Below, piece by piece: positions 9,698 to 19,031 of a stretch of 64,000 bases of DNA (the stretch's first letter is position 1; each line of letters opens with the position of its first letter). The position numbers and the translations under genes were made by a program. Under the pieces are notes generated by a model. That model did not search any database, was not told the DNA's origin, and worked only from the letters and a program-made list of their open reading frames with translations. Source of the DNA: Iodidimonas nitroreducens (GTDB lineage: Bacteria > Pseudomonadota > Alphaproteobacteria > Sphingomonadales > Rhodothalassiaceae); the NCBI GenBank assembly GCA_000710935.1, contig BAYV01000010.1:84571-148570 (forward strand), given 5' to 3'.

Positions 9698-9779
9698 ACA
9701 CGCACATCCTATGGCACAGCCTTTGCGGCATGAAAAGATGCCACAAAGGCTAAAACCAAAATTATCCGACTTTGTGCCA

Positions 9780-10577
9780 TCAGCCTTCGCGGGGATCGCG
9801 CACCGGTTCGGCCCCAAAGCGGCGCACGGCGGCCTCGATCTCGCGAAGGGCGCGATCGATCAATGCCTGATCCAAGGCCCGCACCACCACATGGAGGCCA
9901 GCCCGACCCTCCCGATAATAGGGATAGCTGCCGATCTGAACATCCGGGTGGGCTTTGGCAATCAGCCCCAGATCCCCGGCCAAGGCGCTTTCCGGCACCG
10001 GCACAGACAGGCTGGCCGATAGCATCGGCAGGCCGCCCACCAGCTTATGGCGAATGCTTTCCAGCATCGATTGCATGATCAGGGGGACCCCCGCCAGCAC
10101 AAACACATTTTCAATCTGAAAGCCGGGGGCCACGCTCACCGGATTATCGATCAGGCTGCCGCCCTCAGGCACCCGCGCCATGCGCTGGCGGGCTTGGGTA
10201 AATTCACCGGGGGGATAATGCGCTTCCAGCAAAGCCATTGCTTCAGGGTGAAAATGCAAAGGCACAGCAAAAGCCTGGGCAATCGATTCTGCGGTGATAT
10301 CATCATGGGTGGGGCCAATGCCGCCGGTGGTGAACACATAATCAAATTGCCGCCGACAGCTATTCACATGATCAACAATTCTGTTTGTATCATCGGGGAT
10401 CACCCGCACTTCATCAAGCCTGATGCCTTCCCCATTCAGCCATTTCGCCAGATATGCCAGATTGGCATCTTTGGTTCGGCCGGATAGAATCTCATCACCG
10501 ATGATGATCAGCGCCGCCTTTACAACAGGCTTTTCTGCCGCATCATCAGGCTGCGTGGGAATAAAATGATCGCTCAT
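9780..10577 (-). CDS. CinA-like competence/damage-inducible protein A, molybdopterin-binding fold
   Basis: COG1058-type protein of 265 aa containing only the N-terminal MoaB/Mog-like domain: IIIGDEILSGRTKDAN near the start and FTTGGIGPTHDDITAESIA as the binding-loop motif. The C-terminal nicotinamide-nucleotide amidase domain of full CinA is absent, as in many alphaproteobacteria that carry it as a separate gene. Members with this domain hydrolyse ADP-ribose and related pyrophosphates in studied cases; the role here is not established. It is divergent from the peptidase gene. Confidence 0.88.
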   Translation of the reverse strand: MSDHFIPTQPDDAAEKPVVKAALIIIGDEILSGRTKDANLAYLAKWLNGEGIRLDEVRVIPDDTNRIVDHVNSCRRQFDYVFTTGGIGPTHDDITAESIAQAFAVPLHFHPEAMALLEAHYPPGEFTQARQRMARVPEGGSLIDNPVSVAPGFQIENVFVLAGVPLIMQSMLESIRHKLVGGLPMLSASLSVPVPESALAGDLGLIAKAHPDVQIGSYPYYREGRAGLHVVVRALDQALIDRALREIEAAVRRFGAEPVRDPREG

Positions 10578-10764
10578 GGATTGGGGCTCCGGGCGTCAGA
10601 TTGGGGAACGACGCTAGAGGCTCGGTGTATCCTATCTGGCTGGCAAAATCCATTCCCCGCATCCGCTTTTCTTTCTGTGCTGGCAAGCCCTGCGCTGCGC
10701 ATTGATCAGGATCGCACGATCGTCTAGCCTTGGTCGAACAATATGGGGATAAGGATCAAATACA

Positions 10765-12228
10765 ATGCAACAGCGCCATGATAAAGGCCAAAATCCACAG
10801 GCCAAAATCCGCAAAAATCGCTTCTCTGCCGCCCTTTTGCTGGGCGGCCTTTTCAGCAGCAGCCTGCTGATTGCCATCATCACCACCAGTGCCAGCGCGC
10901 AGGTGCCACCGGGGGAAACCCCCATCCTGCGCGAAATGGGCGCCAAGGCCAGCCCCGAACGGCTGCGCGCCGATGTGGAAAAACTGGTGAGCTTCGGCAC
11001 CCGCCACAGCTTATCTGAAACCCAATCCGAAACACGCGGCATCGGCGCAGCGCGGCGCTGGATCGAAGAGGAATTCAACCGGATTTCCAAAGCCTGTGGC
11101 AATTGTCTGGAGGTGATCAGGGTTGCTGATACCGTTTCAGGCGAACGCCGCATTCCCGATCCCACCGAGATCGTCAATGTCATCGCCATTCAGCGCGGCA
11201 CCCTTGATCCTGATCGCATGGTGATCATGTCGGGCGATATCGATAGCCGGGTCTCTGATCCCATGAATGCGACCGCCAACAGCCCCGGCGCCAATGATAA
11301 TGCAACGGGCGTTGCCGGCACCATCGAGGCGGCGCGCGTACTATCGCAATATCGCTTCCCCGGCACCATTGTTTATGCGGCCCTTTCAGGCGAGGAACAG
11401 GGCCTTTTTGGCGGCAAGATTTTGGCCGAATATGCCTTGAAACAGGGCTGGCAGGTCAAAGCCGTGATCAATAATGATATGATCGGCAATATTTCCGGCA
11501 TCAATGGCGTGATCAACAACAGCACCGCCCGGGTTTTTTCTGAAGGCACCCGCGCCACCGAAACCCCCGAAGAAGCGCGCATCCGGCGTTTCAGCGGGGG
11601 TGAAGTGGATAGTGCCTCGCGCAATCTGGCGCGCTATATCGACCGGCTGGCCGATGATTATATCCCCAATCTGGATGTGATGATGGTGTATCGGCTGGAT
11701 CGTTTTGGCCGGGGTGGCCATCATCGCCCCTTCAATGATGTGGGCATGCCCGGGGTTCGGATCATGGAAACCAATGAAGATTATACCCGCCAGCATCAGG
11801 ATTTGCGCCGCGAAAACGGGATTGACTATGGCGATGTGATCGCAGGCGTGGATTTCGCCTATAATGCCAAGCTCACCGCGCTCAATATCGTGACTTTGGC
11901 CTCACTGGCCTCGGCCCCGCCCTTTCCATCAGATGTCAAAATCGCTGGCGCTGTTGAGCCATCGACAAAGCTGAGCTGGACCCGACCCACCGGCAAAGAG
12001 GCTGAAAACCTGGCCGGTTATCGGGTTTATTGGCGCTTGACCACCGAACCACAATGGACCTTCAGCCGCTGGGTTGGCGATAGCGATCAGGTGACTTTGG
12101 AGAATATCGTGATCGATAATTATTATTTCGGGGTCGCCAGTGTTTCCAAAGATGGCTTTGAAAGCCCGGTGGTTTTCCCCGGGCCTGCGGGCAGCTTTGA
12201 TCATGGCTCAGCGCCAGAAGCGGAATGA
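10765..12228 (+). CDS. Exported M28-type peptidase with C-terminal Fn3-like domain
   Basis: Putative secreted aminopeptidase of 487 aa, start supported by AAGGA nine bases upstream. A basic N-terminus and hydrophobic segment (about 20-46, ending SASAQ) form a signal peptide. The M28 core has GANDNATG (Asp178) and SGEEQG (Glu210 and Glu211), plus a later NNDMIGN and a His-containing GGHHRPFNDVGMPG. The usual first zinc motif His-x-Asp reads Asp-Ile-Asp (Asp158 in SGDIDSR). That substitution may define a subfamily with altered metal binding. Residues about 395-470 resemble a fibronectin type III module. Activity is inferred, not certain. Confidence 0.83.
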   Translation: MQQRHDKGQNPQAKIRKNRFSAALLLGGLFSSSLLIAIITTSASAQVPPGETPILREMGAKASPERLRADVEKLVSFGTRHSLSETQSETRGIGAARRWIEEEFNRISKACGNCLEVIRVADTVSGERRIPDPTEIVNVIAIQRGTLDPDRMVIMSGDIDSRVSDPMNATANSPGANDNATGVAGTIEAARVLSQYRFPGTIVYAALSGEEQGLFGGKILAEYALKQGWQVKAVINNDMIGNISGINGVINNSTARVFSEGTRATETPEEARIRRFSGGEVDSASRNLARYIDRLADDYIPNLDVMMVYRLDRFGRGGHHRPFNDVGMPGVRIMETNEDYTRQHQDLRRENGIDYGDVIAGVDFAYNAKLTALNIVTLASLASAPPFPSDVKIAGAVEPSTKLSWTRPTGKEAENLAGYRVYWRLTTEPQWTFSRWVGDSDQVTLENIVIDNYYFGVASVSKDGFESPVVFPGPAGSFDHGSAPEAE

Positions 12229-12285
12229 GCAGGCTCTGCCGGTCATGAAAAAACAGGATCAGGATTTTGCCACATCGATGCGTCC

Positions 12286-13014
12286 ATGCATTTTCCTGAT
12301 CCCCTGATCCCGGCGCGGCTGATCCGGCGCTATAAACGCTTTCTGGCCGATGTCGTGCTTGAGGATGGCCGCCAGATCACCGCCCATTGCCCCAATCCCG
12401 GAGCCATGCTGGGCTGTGCCGAGGATGGGGCCCGTATCTGGCTTTCCCCGGTGCATAATCCCAAAGCCCGGCTGCGCTGGCGTTGGGAACTGGTGGAAAG
12501 CCACAACACATTGATCGGTATCAACACCATGCTGGCCAATCGCATCGTGGCTGAGGCCATCAAAAAAGGGCAGATCGCCCCACTTGCGGGCTATGGCAGC
12601 CTTCAGTCTGAAGTGCGCATGGGTAAGGGCACGCGCTTTGATTTCATGGCCAGTGATCACCCCGAAAGGCCGGGTGAGCCATGCTATATTGAGGTGAAAA
12701 GCGTTACCTATCGCCGCGATGGCCTTGCCCAATTCCCCGATAGCGTCACCCAAAGAGGTGCCAGGCATCTTTTGGCCCTGAAAACCTTAGTTGACAGCGG
12801 GGCGCGCGCGATGATGATTTATCTGGTACAACGCTCTGATTGTAGCGAGATGACATTTGCCTGTGATATAGACCAAACTTATTACCGCGCCTATGAGGAG
12901 GCCGTGGAAGCGGGGATCGAATCTTATGCCTATGGTTGTCATTTATCGCCGTCTGCTATTGAAATCGATCGACCCCTTTCCATCGGCAAGCCAGCCTTGT
13001 ATGCCGGTCCTTAA
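12286..13014 (+). CDS. sfsA: Sugar fermentation stimulation protein homolog SfsA
   Basis: 242-aa protein with the family hallmarks CPNPGAMLGC near residue 40 and EVKSVTYRRDGLAQFPDSVT in the middle, followed by GARHLLALKTL. The fold resembles a nuclease with an N-terminal OB-like domain; in E. coli it has been linked to maltose gene expression and DNA binding, but its biochemical role is unresolved. It lies just upstream of map on the same strand. Confidence 0.93.
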   Translation: MHFPDPLIPARLIRRYKRFLADVVLEDGRQITAHCPNPGAMLGCAEDGARIWLSPVHNPKARLRWRWELVESHNTLIGINTMLANRIVAEAIKKGQIAPLAGYGSLQSEVRMGKGTRFDFMASDHPERPGEPCYIEVKSVTYRRDGLAQFPDSVTQRGARHLLALKTLVDSGARAMMIYLVQRSDCSEMTFACDIDQTYYRAYEEAVEAGIESYAYGCHLSPSAIEIDRPLSIGKPALYAGP

Positions 13015-13079
13015 AGACCACATCATGAGACAGCACATCATGAACCACGCCACCAATCTGTGACCATGAGGATAATCCG

Positions 13080-13907
13080 GTGAGAGAAATGCAAGAAAAC
13101 GCCATGACCCAGGAACGCCGATCACAGGGGATCAAGCTTCATGATGAAGCGGGTTTTGAAGGCATGCGCAAAGCGGGCAGATTGGCGGCCGAGGTTCTTG
13201 ATTTCATCGCCCCCCATGTTGAACCCGGTATCAGCACCGAAGCGCTGGATCGCCTGTGCCATGATTTCATCCTTGATCATGGGGCCATTCCGGCACCGCT
13301 CAATTATCGCGGTTTTCCCAAATCGATCTGCACATCGATCAATCATGTGGTTTGCCATGGCATTCCCGGCCCCAAAGTTTTGAAAGATGGCGATAGCATC
13401 AATATCGATATCACCGTCATTCTGGATGGCTGGCATGGCGATACCAGCCGGATGTTTTTTGCCGGCACCCCATCGGTAAAGGCCCGCAGGCTGGCGGATA
13501 TCACCCATGAAGCGATGATGCGCGGCATCGAAATCGTGAAACCCGGGGTGACTTTGGGCGATATCGGCCATGCCATCCAAAGCTATGTGGAAAGCGAACG
13601 CTGCTCGGTGGTGCGGGAATTTTGCGGCCATGGCATCGGGCTGGTGTTTCATGATGCGCCCAATATCCTGCATTATGGCCGCCCCGGCACTGGCGAGGTG
13701 CTGGAAGAAGGCATGTTTTTCACCATCGAACCCATGGTCAATGCGGGCAAGCCGGATACCAAAGTGCTTGATGATGGCTGGACGGCGGTGACCCGTGACC
13801 GGTCCTTGTCGATGCAATTCGAGCATAGCCTCGCCGTTACCGCCGATGGTTATGAGATTTTCACCCGCTCACCGGCGGGCCTTCACCAGCCGCCCTATGA
13901 ACTCTAG
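13080..13907 (+). CDS. map: Type I methionine aminopeptidase
   Basis: Removes the initiator methionine from nascent proteins. All five metal ligands are visible: Asp in ITVILDGWHGDTS (two Asp), His in FCGHGIGLVFHD, Glu in FTIEPM and Glu in MQFEHSLAV. The GTG at 13080 has GAGGAT eight bases upstream; ATGs at 13089 and 13104 are alternatives. Length 275 aa is a little above the family norm because of the N-terminus. radC starts eight bases after the stop, a common alphaproteobacterial arrangement. Confidence 0.95.
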   Translation: MREMQENAMTQERRSQGIKLHDEAGFEGMRKAGRLAAEVLDFIAPHVEPGISTEALDRLCHDFILDHGAIPAPLNYRGFPKSICTSINHVVCHGIPGPKVLKDGDSINIDITVILDGWHGDTSRMFFAGTPSVKARRLADITHEAMMRGIEIVKPGVTLGDIGHAIQSYVESERCSVVREFCGHGIGLVFHDAPNILHYGRPGTGEVLEEGMFFTIEPMVNAGKPDTKVLDDGWTAVTRDRSLSMQFEHSLAVTADGYEIFTRSPAGLHQPPYEL

Positions 13908-13915
13908 GGCCGCTT

Positions 13916-14599
13916 ATGCCCGGCGATCCATCTGATAACACCGACCATCGCCAGCGTTTGCGCACACGCTTCATGGCGACCCGGGGCCAGGGGATGCCCG
14001 ATTATGAAATGATAGAATTGCTCCTTATGGGTGCAATACCACGGCGCGATGTGAAGCCTTTGGCCAAGCAGATGTTGAAGCTTTTTGGCAGTTATGAAGG
14101 CGTGATCACCGCCTCGCCCGAACGACTGCGCGAAGTGGATGGGGTTGGCGAAGTGGCGATTTCCATGATCAAGCTGGTGGAAGCCACCGCCCTGCGGCTA
14201 TCGCAATCAAAGGTGCTCAATCGCCCGATCCTCAGCAATTGGCGGGCCCTGCTCGATTATTGCACGGCCGCTATGGCCCATGCCAAAACCGAACAATTCC
14301 GCATTTTATTTCTGGATCGCAAAAACATCCTGATGGCCGATGAAGTGCAGCAGCAAGGCACCATCGATCACACCCCGGTCTATCCGCGTGAGGTGATCAA
14401 ACGGGCTTTGGAGCTTCATGCCTCTGCCCTTATTCTGGTGCATAATCATCCTTCCGGCGACCCCACGCCCTCGCGCGGCGATATCGAAATGACCAAAGAC
14501 ATCGTGGAGGCCGCCAAAAAGCTGGGCATTTCCGTTCATGATCATCTGGTCATCGGGCGCAAGGGGCATGTCAGCTTTAAAAGTCTCGGCCTGCTCTAG
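13916..14599 (+). CDS. radC: RadC family JAB1/MPN domain protein
   Basis: 227 aa. An N-terminal UPF0758 helical region has a helix-hairpin-helix (LREVDGVGEVAISMI). The C-terminal JAMM metalloprotease-like domain has HNHPSGDPTPSRGD with both His, Ser and Asp. It is traditionally called a DNA repair protein, but that role was withdrawn for E. coli; the molecular function is unknown. It is closely coupled to map. Confidence 0.93.
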   Translation: MPGDPSDNTDHRQRLRTRFMATRGQGMPDYEMIELLLMGAIPRRDVKPLAKQMLKLFGSYEGVITASPERLREVDGVGEVAISMIKLVEATALRLSQSKVLNRPILSNWRALLDYCTAAMAHAKTEQFRILFLDRKNILMADEVQQQGTIDHTPVYPREVIKRALELHASALILVHNHPSGDPTPSRGDIEMTKDIVEAAKKLGISVHDHLVIGRKGHVSFKSLGLL

Positions 14600-14694
14600 T
14601 CGATCTTGCGAAGAAAAATGCGGCGACTTGCCAGCATCGCCCCCCGATGTTAGGGAAACCGCGCCTGCCCCATCACCCGCCCGGAGACCCACCG

Positions 14695-15996
14695 ATGATC
14701 ACCCGCTATTCCCGCCCCGAAATGACCGCCCTGTGGTCGGCAGAGAGCAAATTTGGCATCTGGTTCGAGATCGAAGCCCATGCCTGTGATGCGCAGGCAG
14801 CGCTTGGCATCATCCCCCCTAAAGCGGCAAAAGCCGTGTGGGAGCGCGGCCGGTTCGAGGTGGCGCGGATCGACGAGATCGAGGCCGAAGTAAAACATGA
14901 TGTCATCGCTTTTCTCACCAATCTGGCCGAACATGTAGGGCCGGAAGCGCGCTTTGTGCATCAGGGGATGACCTCATCCGATGTGCTGGATACCTGCTTT
15001 AACATCCAGCTTGTGCGGGCCGCCGATCTGTTGATTGCCGATCTCGATGCGCTTTTGGCGGTGCTGGAACGCCGCGCCCATGAACATCGCGATAGCATCA
15101 CCATTGGCCGCAGCCACGGCATCCATGCCGAGCCTACCACCTTTGGCCTAAAAATGGCGCAAGCCTATGCCGAATTCGACCGCGCCAAAAGCCGGATGCG
15201 CGCCGCCCGCGAAGAAGTGGCGACCTGCGCCATTTCAGGGGCGGTGGGCAGCTTTGCCAATATCGATCCCCATGTGGAAGCCCATGTAGCCGAAAAACTG
15301 GGATTGGCCATCGAACCTGTTTCAACCCAGGTGATCCCCCGTGATCGCCATGCCATGTATTTTGCAACCTTGGGCGTGATCGCCAGTTCGGTAGAGCGGT
15401 TGGCCACGGAAATCCGCCATCTGCAACGCACCGAAGTGCTGGAGGTGGAGGAATATTTCTCACCCGGCCAGAAGGGCAGTTCGGCCATGCCCCATAAGCG
15501 CAATCCGGTGCTCACCGAAAATCTCACCGGGCTGGCCCGCATGGTGCGCTCTTATGCCTTTCCGGCCATGGAAAATGTGGCGCTATGGCATGAGCGCGAT
15601 ATTTCCCATTCATCGGTGGAACGGATGATCGGCCCCGATGCCACCATTACCCTGGATTTCGCGCTGGCCCGCCTCACTTCGGTGATGGATAAGCTTTTGG
15701 TTTATCCTGATCGGATGCGCGCCAATATGGATCGCTTGGGGGGATTGGTCAATTCCCAGCGGGTGCTCCTTGCCCTCACCCAAAAAGGGATGAGCCGCGA
15801 AAAGGCCTATGGCCTCGTTCAGCGCAATGCCATGAAGGTGTGGGAAAGCGATGGCCGCGATCATCTGCTCGACCTTTTGAAAGCCGATCCCGAACTGGCG
15901 GACCTCTTTGGCGCAGGCGAATTGGAAGGGCTTTTTGATCTGGGCTATCACACCAAACATGTGGAAACGATTTTCCACCGCGTTTTTGGCCGATAG
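14695..15996 (+). CDS. purB: Adenylosuccinate lyase
   Basis: Acts twice in purine synthesis, releasing fumarate from SAICAR and from adenylosuccinate. The fumarase-superfamily signature SSAMPHKRNP is intact, with TSSDVLDTC and GRSHGIHAEPTTFG earlier. The ATG at 14695 is preferred over 14647 because GGAG lies before it and MITRYSRPEMTALWS is the usual family start. 433 aa. It stands apart from the purCSQL cluster located 30 kb downstream. Confidence 0.96.
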   Translation: MITRYSRPEMTALWSAESKFGIWFEIEAHACDAQAALGIIPPKAAKAVWERGRFEVARIDEIEAEVKHDVIAFLTNLAEHVGPEARFVHQGMTSSDVLDTCFNIQLVRAADLLIADLDALLAVLERRAHEHRDSITIGRSHGIHAEPTTFGLKMAQAYAEFDRAKSRMRAAREEVATCAISGAVGSFANIDPHVEAHVAEKLGLAIEPVSTQVIPRDRHAMYFATLGVIASSVERLATEIRHLQRTEVLEVEEYFSPGQKGSSAMPHKRNPVLTENLTGLARMVRSYAFPAMENVALWHERDISHSSVERMIGPDATITLDFALARLTSVMDKLLVYPDRMRANMDRLGGLVNSQRVLLALTQKGMSREKAYGLVQRNAMKVWESDGRDHLLDLLKADPELADLFGAGELEGLFDLGYHTKHVETIFHRVFGR

Positions 15997-16017
15997 ATTT
16001 TTGGCTGATCTGTTTTA

Positions 16018-16073
16018 GGCCGCTCGCATCCGAGGCTTACGGGCGGCCTCTGGCCGCTCGCATCCGAGGCTTA
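16018..16073. repeat. Two direct copies of a 22-bp sequence
   Basis: GGCCGCTCGCATCCGAGGCT followed by TA occurs at 16018-16039 and again at 16052-16073, separated by 12 bases. The second copy contains the stop codon of the minus-strand zeta-subunit gene. It sits between two convergent genes and probably arose by local duplication. Confidence 0.85.
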
Positions 16074-16400
16074 GAAATTATTTTCCTGCATGATCTCGTT
16101 GCGGGCTTCTTCCATGCATTCCTGCAAGCGACGCTCCAGATGATGCTCGGTCATCTCGATCTTATGGGCCCGGAAATCGGCCAAAACCTTACGGATGACA
16201 TCCTTATCGCCTACTTCTTCAAAATCTGAATCGATCACCGTTTTGGCATAGGCCAGCGCATCTTCAGCGCTCATGCCGAATTCGGCAGCCGCCCACAGGC
16301 CCAGAAGCTTGTTGCGGCGCATGGCCGTTTTGAACCGCAGATTTTCATCCAGCGCATATTTCGCTTCAAAATTCTGTTCACGGTCATTGAACATGCTCAT
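16071..16400 (-). CDS. F1-ATPase inhibitor zeta subunit (DUF1476)
   Basis: 109-aa protein of the alphaproteobacterial DUF1476 family, known in Paracoccus as the zeta subunit that blocks ATP hydrolysis by F1FO-ATP synthase. It begins MSMFNDREQNFEAKYA, whose N-terminus is the inhibitory segment in the Paracoccus protein, and continues with a four-helix bundle (RRNKLLGLWAAAEFGMS). The ATG at 16400 has AGGACTCCAG upstream; an in-frame upstream extension to 16463 is not conserved-looking. It is convergent with purB and divergent from metZ. Confidence 0.88.
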   Translation of the reverse strand: MSMFNDREQNFEAKYALDENLRFKTAMRRNKLLGLWAAAEFGMSAEDALAYAKTVIDSDFEEVGDKDVIRKVLADFRAHKIEMTEHHLERRLQECMEEARNEIMQENNF

Positions 16401-16514
16401 CTGGAGTCCTTGATTTTCGGTGATGAATGGGTCTTTCACGATGTAATCACATTGTTCGCGCATCGCAAGCGTTCACAAAGCTTGACGAACCGAATTTTAC
16501 GCGCTTTTTTAGGG

Positions 16515-16572
16515 CCCGTGGTGATTTGGTCCGACCGGCTTGCGGCCACGTAAAAAAAGCAGCTAAAAGGTG
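16515..16572 (+). ncRNA. SAM-II riboswitch upstream of metZ
   Basis: The stretch matches the SAM-II consensus: P1 arms CGTGG (16517-16521) and CCACG (16546-16550), the conserved TGATTTGG and GGCTTGC in the loop, an A-rich linker, and the 3' GCTAAAAGG (16562-16570) that forms the pseudoknot. This class binds S-adenosylmethionine and is found mainly in alphaproteobacteria before methionine genes. It should reduce metZ expression when SAM is abundant. The gene start is about 70 bases downstream. Confidence 0.93.
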
Positions 16573-16642
16573 GGGGCTTGCCTCGACTCTTCATGCGCCG
16601 GTTGGGCAGATCTTTGCTTATGAACTTGAAAGGCGCTTCAGC

Positions 16643-17851
16643 ATGAAAAATAAAACCGGCTTTGATCGCCAGATCACCCAAAAATGGCGGCGCGATACGC
16701 AGCTCATCCGGGGCGGCAGCCTGCGCAGCAATTTAGGCGAAACATCAGAAGCCATCTTCATGACATCAGGCTTTGCCTATGCCACCGCCGAAAGCGCTCA
16801 GGCCCGCTTTGAAGGCGAAGAAGAAGGCTTTACCTATAGCCGGCAGGGCAATCCCACCATTGCCATGTTCGAGGAACGCATGGCCCTTCTTGAGGGCGCC
16901 GAAGCCGCCGCCGCCACTGCCAGCGGCATGGCCGCCATGAATGCCGCCCTTTTGGGGCTGCTGCGCGCCGGTGATCATGTGGTCGCTGGCCGGGCGCTTT
17001 TTGGCTCCTGCCGGTGGTTGATCGATGAATTGCTGCCCCGCTATGGCATAGAGACCACCACCGTCAACGGCCCCGATCTGGACGAATGGAAGCGTGCTAT
17101 CCGCCCCAATACCAAGCTGTTTTTCCTCGAATCCCCCTCCAATCCCACCCTTGAGATCATCGATATCCAAAAGGTTGCCGATCTGGCGCATGAGGCGGGC
17201 GCGCGGCTGGTGGTGGATAATGTCTTTGCCTCACCTATTTTGCAAAAACCGCTGGACCTGGGTGCCGATGTGGTCTGCTATTCGGCCACCAAGCATATCG
17301 ATGGCCAGGGCCGCACCTTGGGCGGAATCATTTTGAGTAGTGCTGCCATCATCGTGGATGAATTGGGGCCTTTTTTGCGCCATACCGGGCCCAGCCTTTC
17401 GCCCTTCAATGCATGGCTGCTTTTAAAATCCCTTGAAACCCTTGAACTGCGGGTGAATGCCATGTGTGATCGCGCCGATCATCTGGCCGCCGCAATGTCC
17501 CAAGCCGGGATCGATTGTCTGCATCCCAGCCTGCCCGGGTTCAAACAGGCCGATCTTGCGCAGCGGCAGATGAAGCGCGGGGGCACCGTCGTCACCTTTA
17601 CCTTGCCCGGCGGCGCCCAACAGGCCTTCCGCTTTTTGAACGCCCTCAGCATCATCGATATATCGAATAATCTGGGCGATAGCCGCAGCATTGCCGCCCA
17701 TCCCTGGACCACGACCCATAAGGCGCTGGATGAACAGACCCGGCTGGAAATGGGGATCACCCCGGGCATGATCCGCTTGAGCGCGGGCCTTGAGGATAAA
17801 GACGATCTGGTGGAAGATGTACTGGCCGCACTGGCCGCAAGCGCGCCATAA
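16643..17851 (+). CDS. metZ: O-succinylhomoserine sulfhydrylase
   Basis: PLP enzyme making homocysteine directly from O-succinylhomoserine and sulfide in methionine synthesis. The Cys/Met metabolism fold is clear: GEEEGFTYSRQGNPT, ATASGMAAMNAALL, VDNVFASPILQKPL, and the PLP lysine in YSATKHIDGQG. The ATG at 16643 gives 402 aa, the family norm; reading upstream would run through the riboswitch. The SAM-II element just before it supports methionine assignment over cystathionine enzymes. Sulfide would come from sulfate assimilation, whose activation genes cysD and cysNC are 6 kb away. Confidence 0.95.
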   Translation: MKNKTGFDRQITQKWRRDTQLIRGGSLRSNLGETSEAIFMTSGFAYATAESAQARFEGEEEGFTYSRQGNPTIAMFEERMALLEGAEAAAATASGMAAMNAALLGLLRAGDHVVAGRALFGSCRWLIDELLPRYGIETTTVNGPDLDEWKRAIRPNTKLFFLESPSNPTLEIIDIQKVADLAHEAGARLVVDNVFASPILQKPLDLGADVVCYSATKHIDGQGRTLGGIILSSAAIIVDELGPFLRHTGPSLSPFNAWLLLKSLETLELRVNAMCDRADHLAAAMSQAGIDCLHPSLPGFKQADLAQRQMKRGGTVVTFTLPGGAQQAFRFLNALSIIDISNNLGDSRSIAAHPWTTTHKALDEQTRLEMGITPGMIRLSAGLEDKDDLVEDVLAALAASAP

Positions 17852-17897
17852 TTCATCGGCACATATGGGCGTTGGTCACGGACAGGAAAGGGGCCCC

Positions 17898-19031
17898 ATG
17901 AAAAACGCGCGCGCATCTGCCTTGCCGGGCCGCCTGTTTTATGCACGCAGCTTTGCTTTGTTCGCCGTGCTGATATTGGGCTATCTGGTCTGGCTCATTT
18001 TGTCTCCCTTCATGGCACCTTTGGCCTGGGCGGCGATCATCGCTTTTCTGCTCCACCCCGCGCATCTCTGGCTTAGCCGGTCGCTGGGAGCTCGGCACAA
18101 TCTGTCTGCCATCATCCTCACCGGCTTGAGTTTTTTCTTTCTGCTGGGGCCGATCTCGCTTTTGCTGGCGGCCTTTGCCGCCCAGGCCGCCAATCTTTTG
18201 GAGCCGATGCAGCAGGCAGCGGCCAAAGGCGATTTTTCGATTTTGCAATCTGTGATGGATGTGCCGATCATCGGCGATCTGATCGACCAGATGCAGCAGA
18301 TGTTCGATGTTTCTATCGATGAGCTTGGCCAATGGCTCAATCTTCGTATTCAGGAAGGCGCGAAAATCCTGTTGTCCTTTGGCAGCCGTGTCTTTTTGGG
18401 GGCCATCGGCACCATGGCCGCTTTTGTGATCATGCTTTTTGTTTTGTTTTTCCTGCTGCGGGATGGGCGAAAAATCCTCAATGCCACAAAGGCGTTGGTC
18501 CCGATGTCGGATCAGCGCACCGATCTGTTGTTTGCACGGATCGCCAATGCCGTTCATGCGATTGTTTTCGGCACCGTTCTCACCGCCCTTATTCAAGGGG
18601 CTTTGACCGGGCTTGCCTTGGCGGTCACCGGGCTGCCGGCCCCCGTGGTTTTTGGCGTATTGGCGGCGATTTTCTCATTATTCCCGGTGGGGGGAACCGC
18701 CCTGATCTGGGTCCCCGCCGCCCTTGTTCTGGCCTTTCAAGGGCAATGGGTCGAAGCCATCGGGATGCTTTTATGGGGCACGCTTCTGGTGGGCACCATC
18801 GATAATTTTCTGCGCCCGGTTTTTGTGTCCCGGCGCGGGCATATCTCAACCCTGACCGTGTTCATCGGGGTTTTGGGCGGTGCCGTTGCCTTTGGGGCCG
18901 TGGGCCTGCTTTTGGGCCCGGTGATCCTGACCATCGCCATGGTGCTTTTGCGCTTCACCCGCCAGCAGCGCGAGGCGGAAAATGAAGACGCCCCCGAAGA
19001 CGATCAGGCCATGAGGGCCGAAAAATCCTGA
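17898..19031 (+). CDS. AI-2E family transporter (PerM/YdiK-like permease)
   Basis: 377-aa polytopic inner-membrane protein with about eight hydrophobic segments, two near the N-terminus, and the C-terminal block typical of UPF0118 (FPVGGTALIWVPAALVLAF, DNFLRPVFVSRRGHISTL). The family was named after autoinducer-2 export but includes ion antiporters, so the substrate is unknown. The ATG at 17898 follows GGAAAGGGG. The 3' end overlaps the convergent dehydratase gene by 28 bases. Confidence 0.9.
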   Translation: MKNARASALPGRLFYARSFALFAVLILGYLVWLILSPFMAPLAWAAIIAFLLHPAHLWLSRSLGARHNLSAIILTGLSFFFLLGPISLLLAAFAAQAANLLEPMQQAAAKGDFSILQSVMDVPIIGDLIDQMQQMFDVSIDELGQWLNLRIQEGAKILLSFGSRVFLGAIGTMAAFVIMLFVLFFLLRDGRKILNATKALVPMSDQRTDLLFARIANAVHAIVFGTVLTALIQGALTGLALAVTGLPAPVVFGVLAAIFSLFPVGGTALIWVPAALVLAFQGQWVEAIGMLLWGTLLVGTIDNFLRPVFVSRRGHISTLTVFIGVLGGAVAFGAVGLLLGPVILTIAMVLLRFTRQQREAENEDAPEDDQAMRAEKS

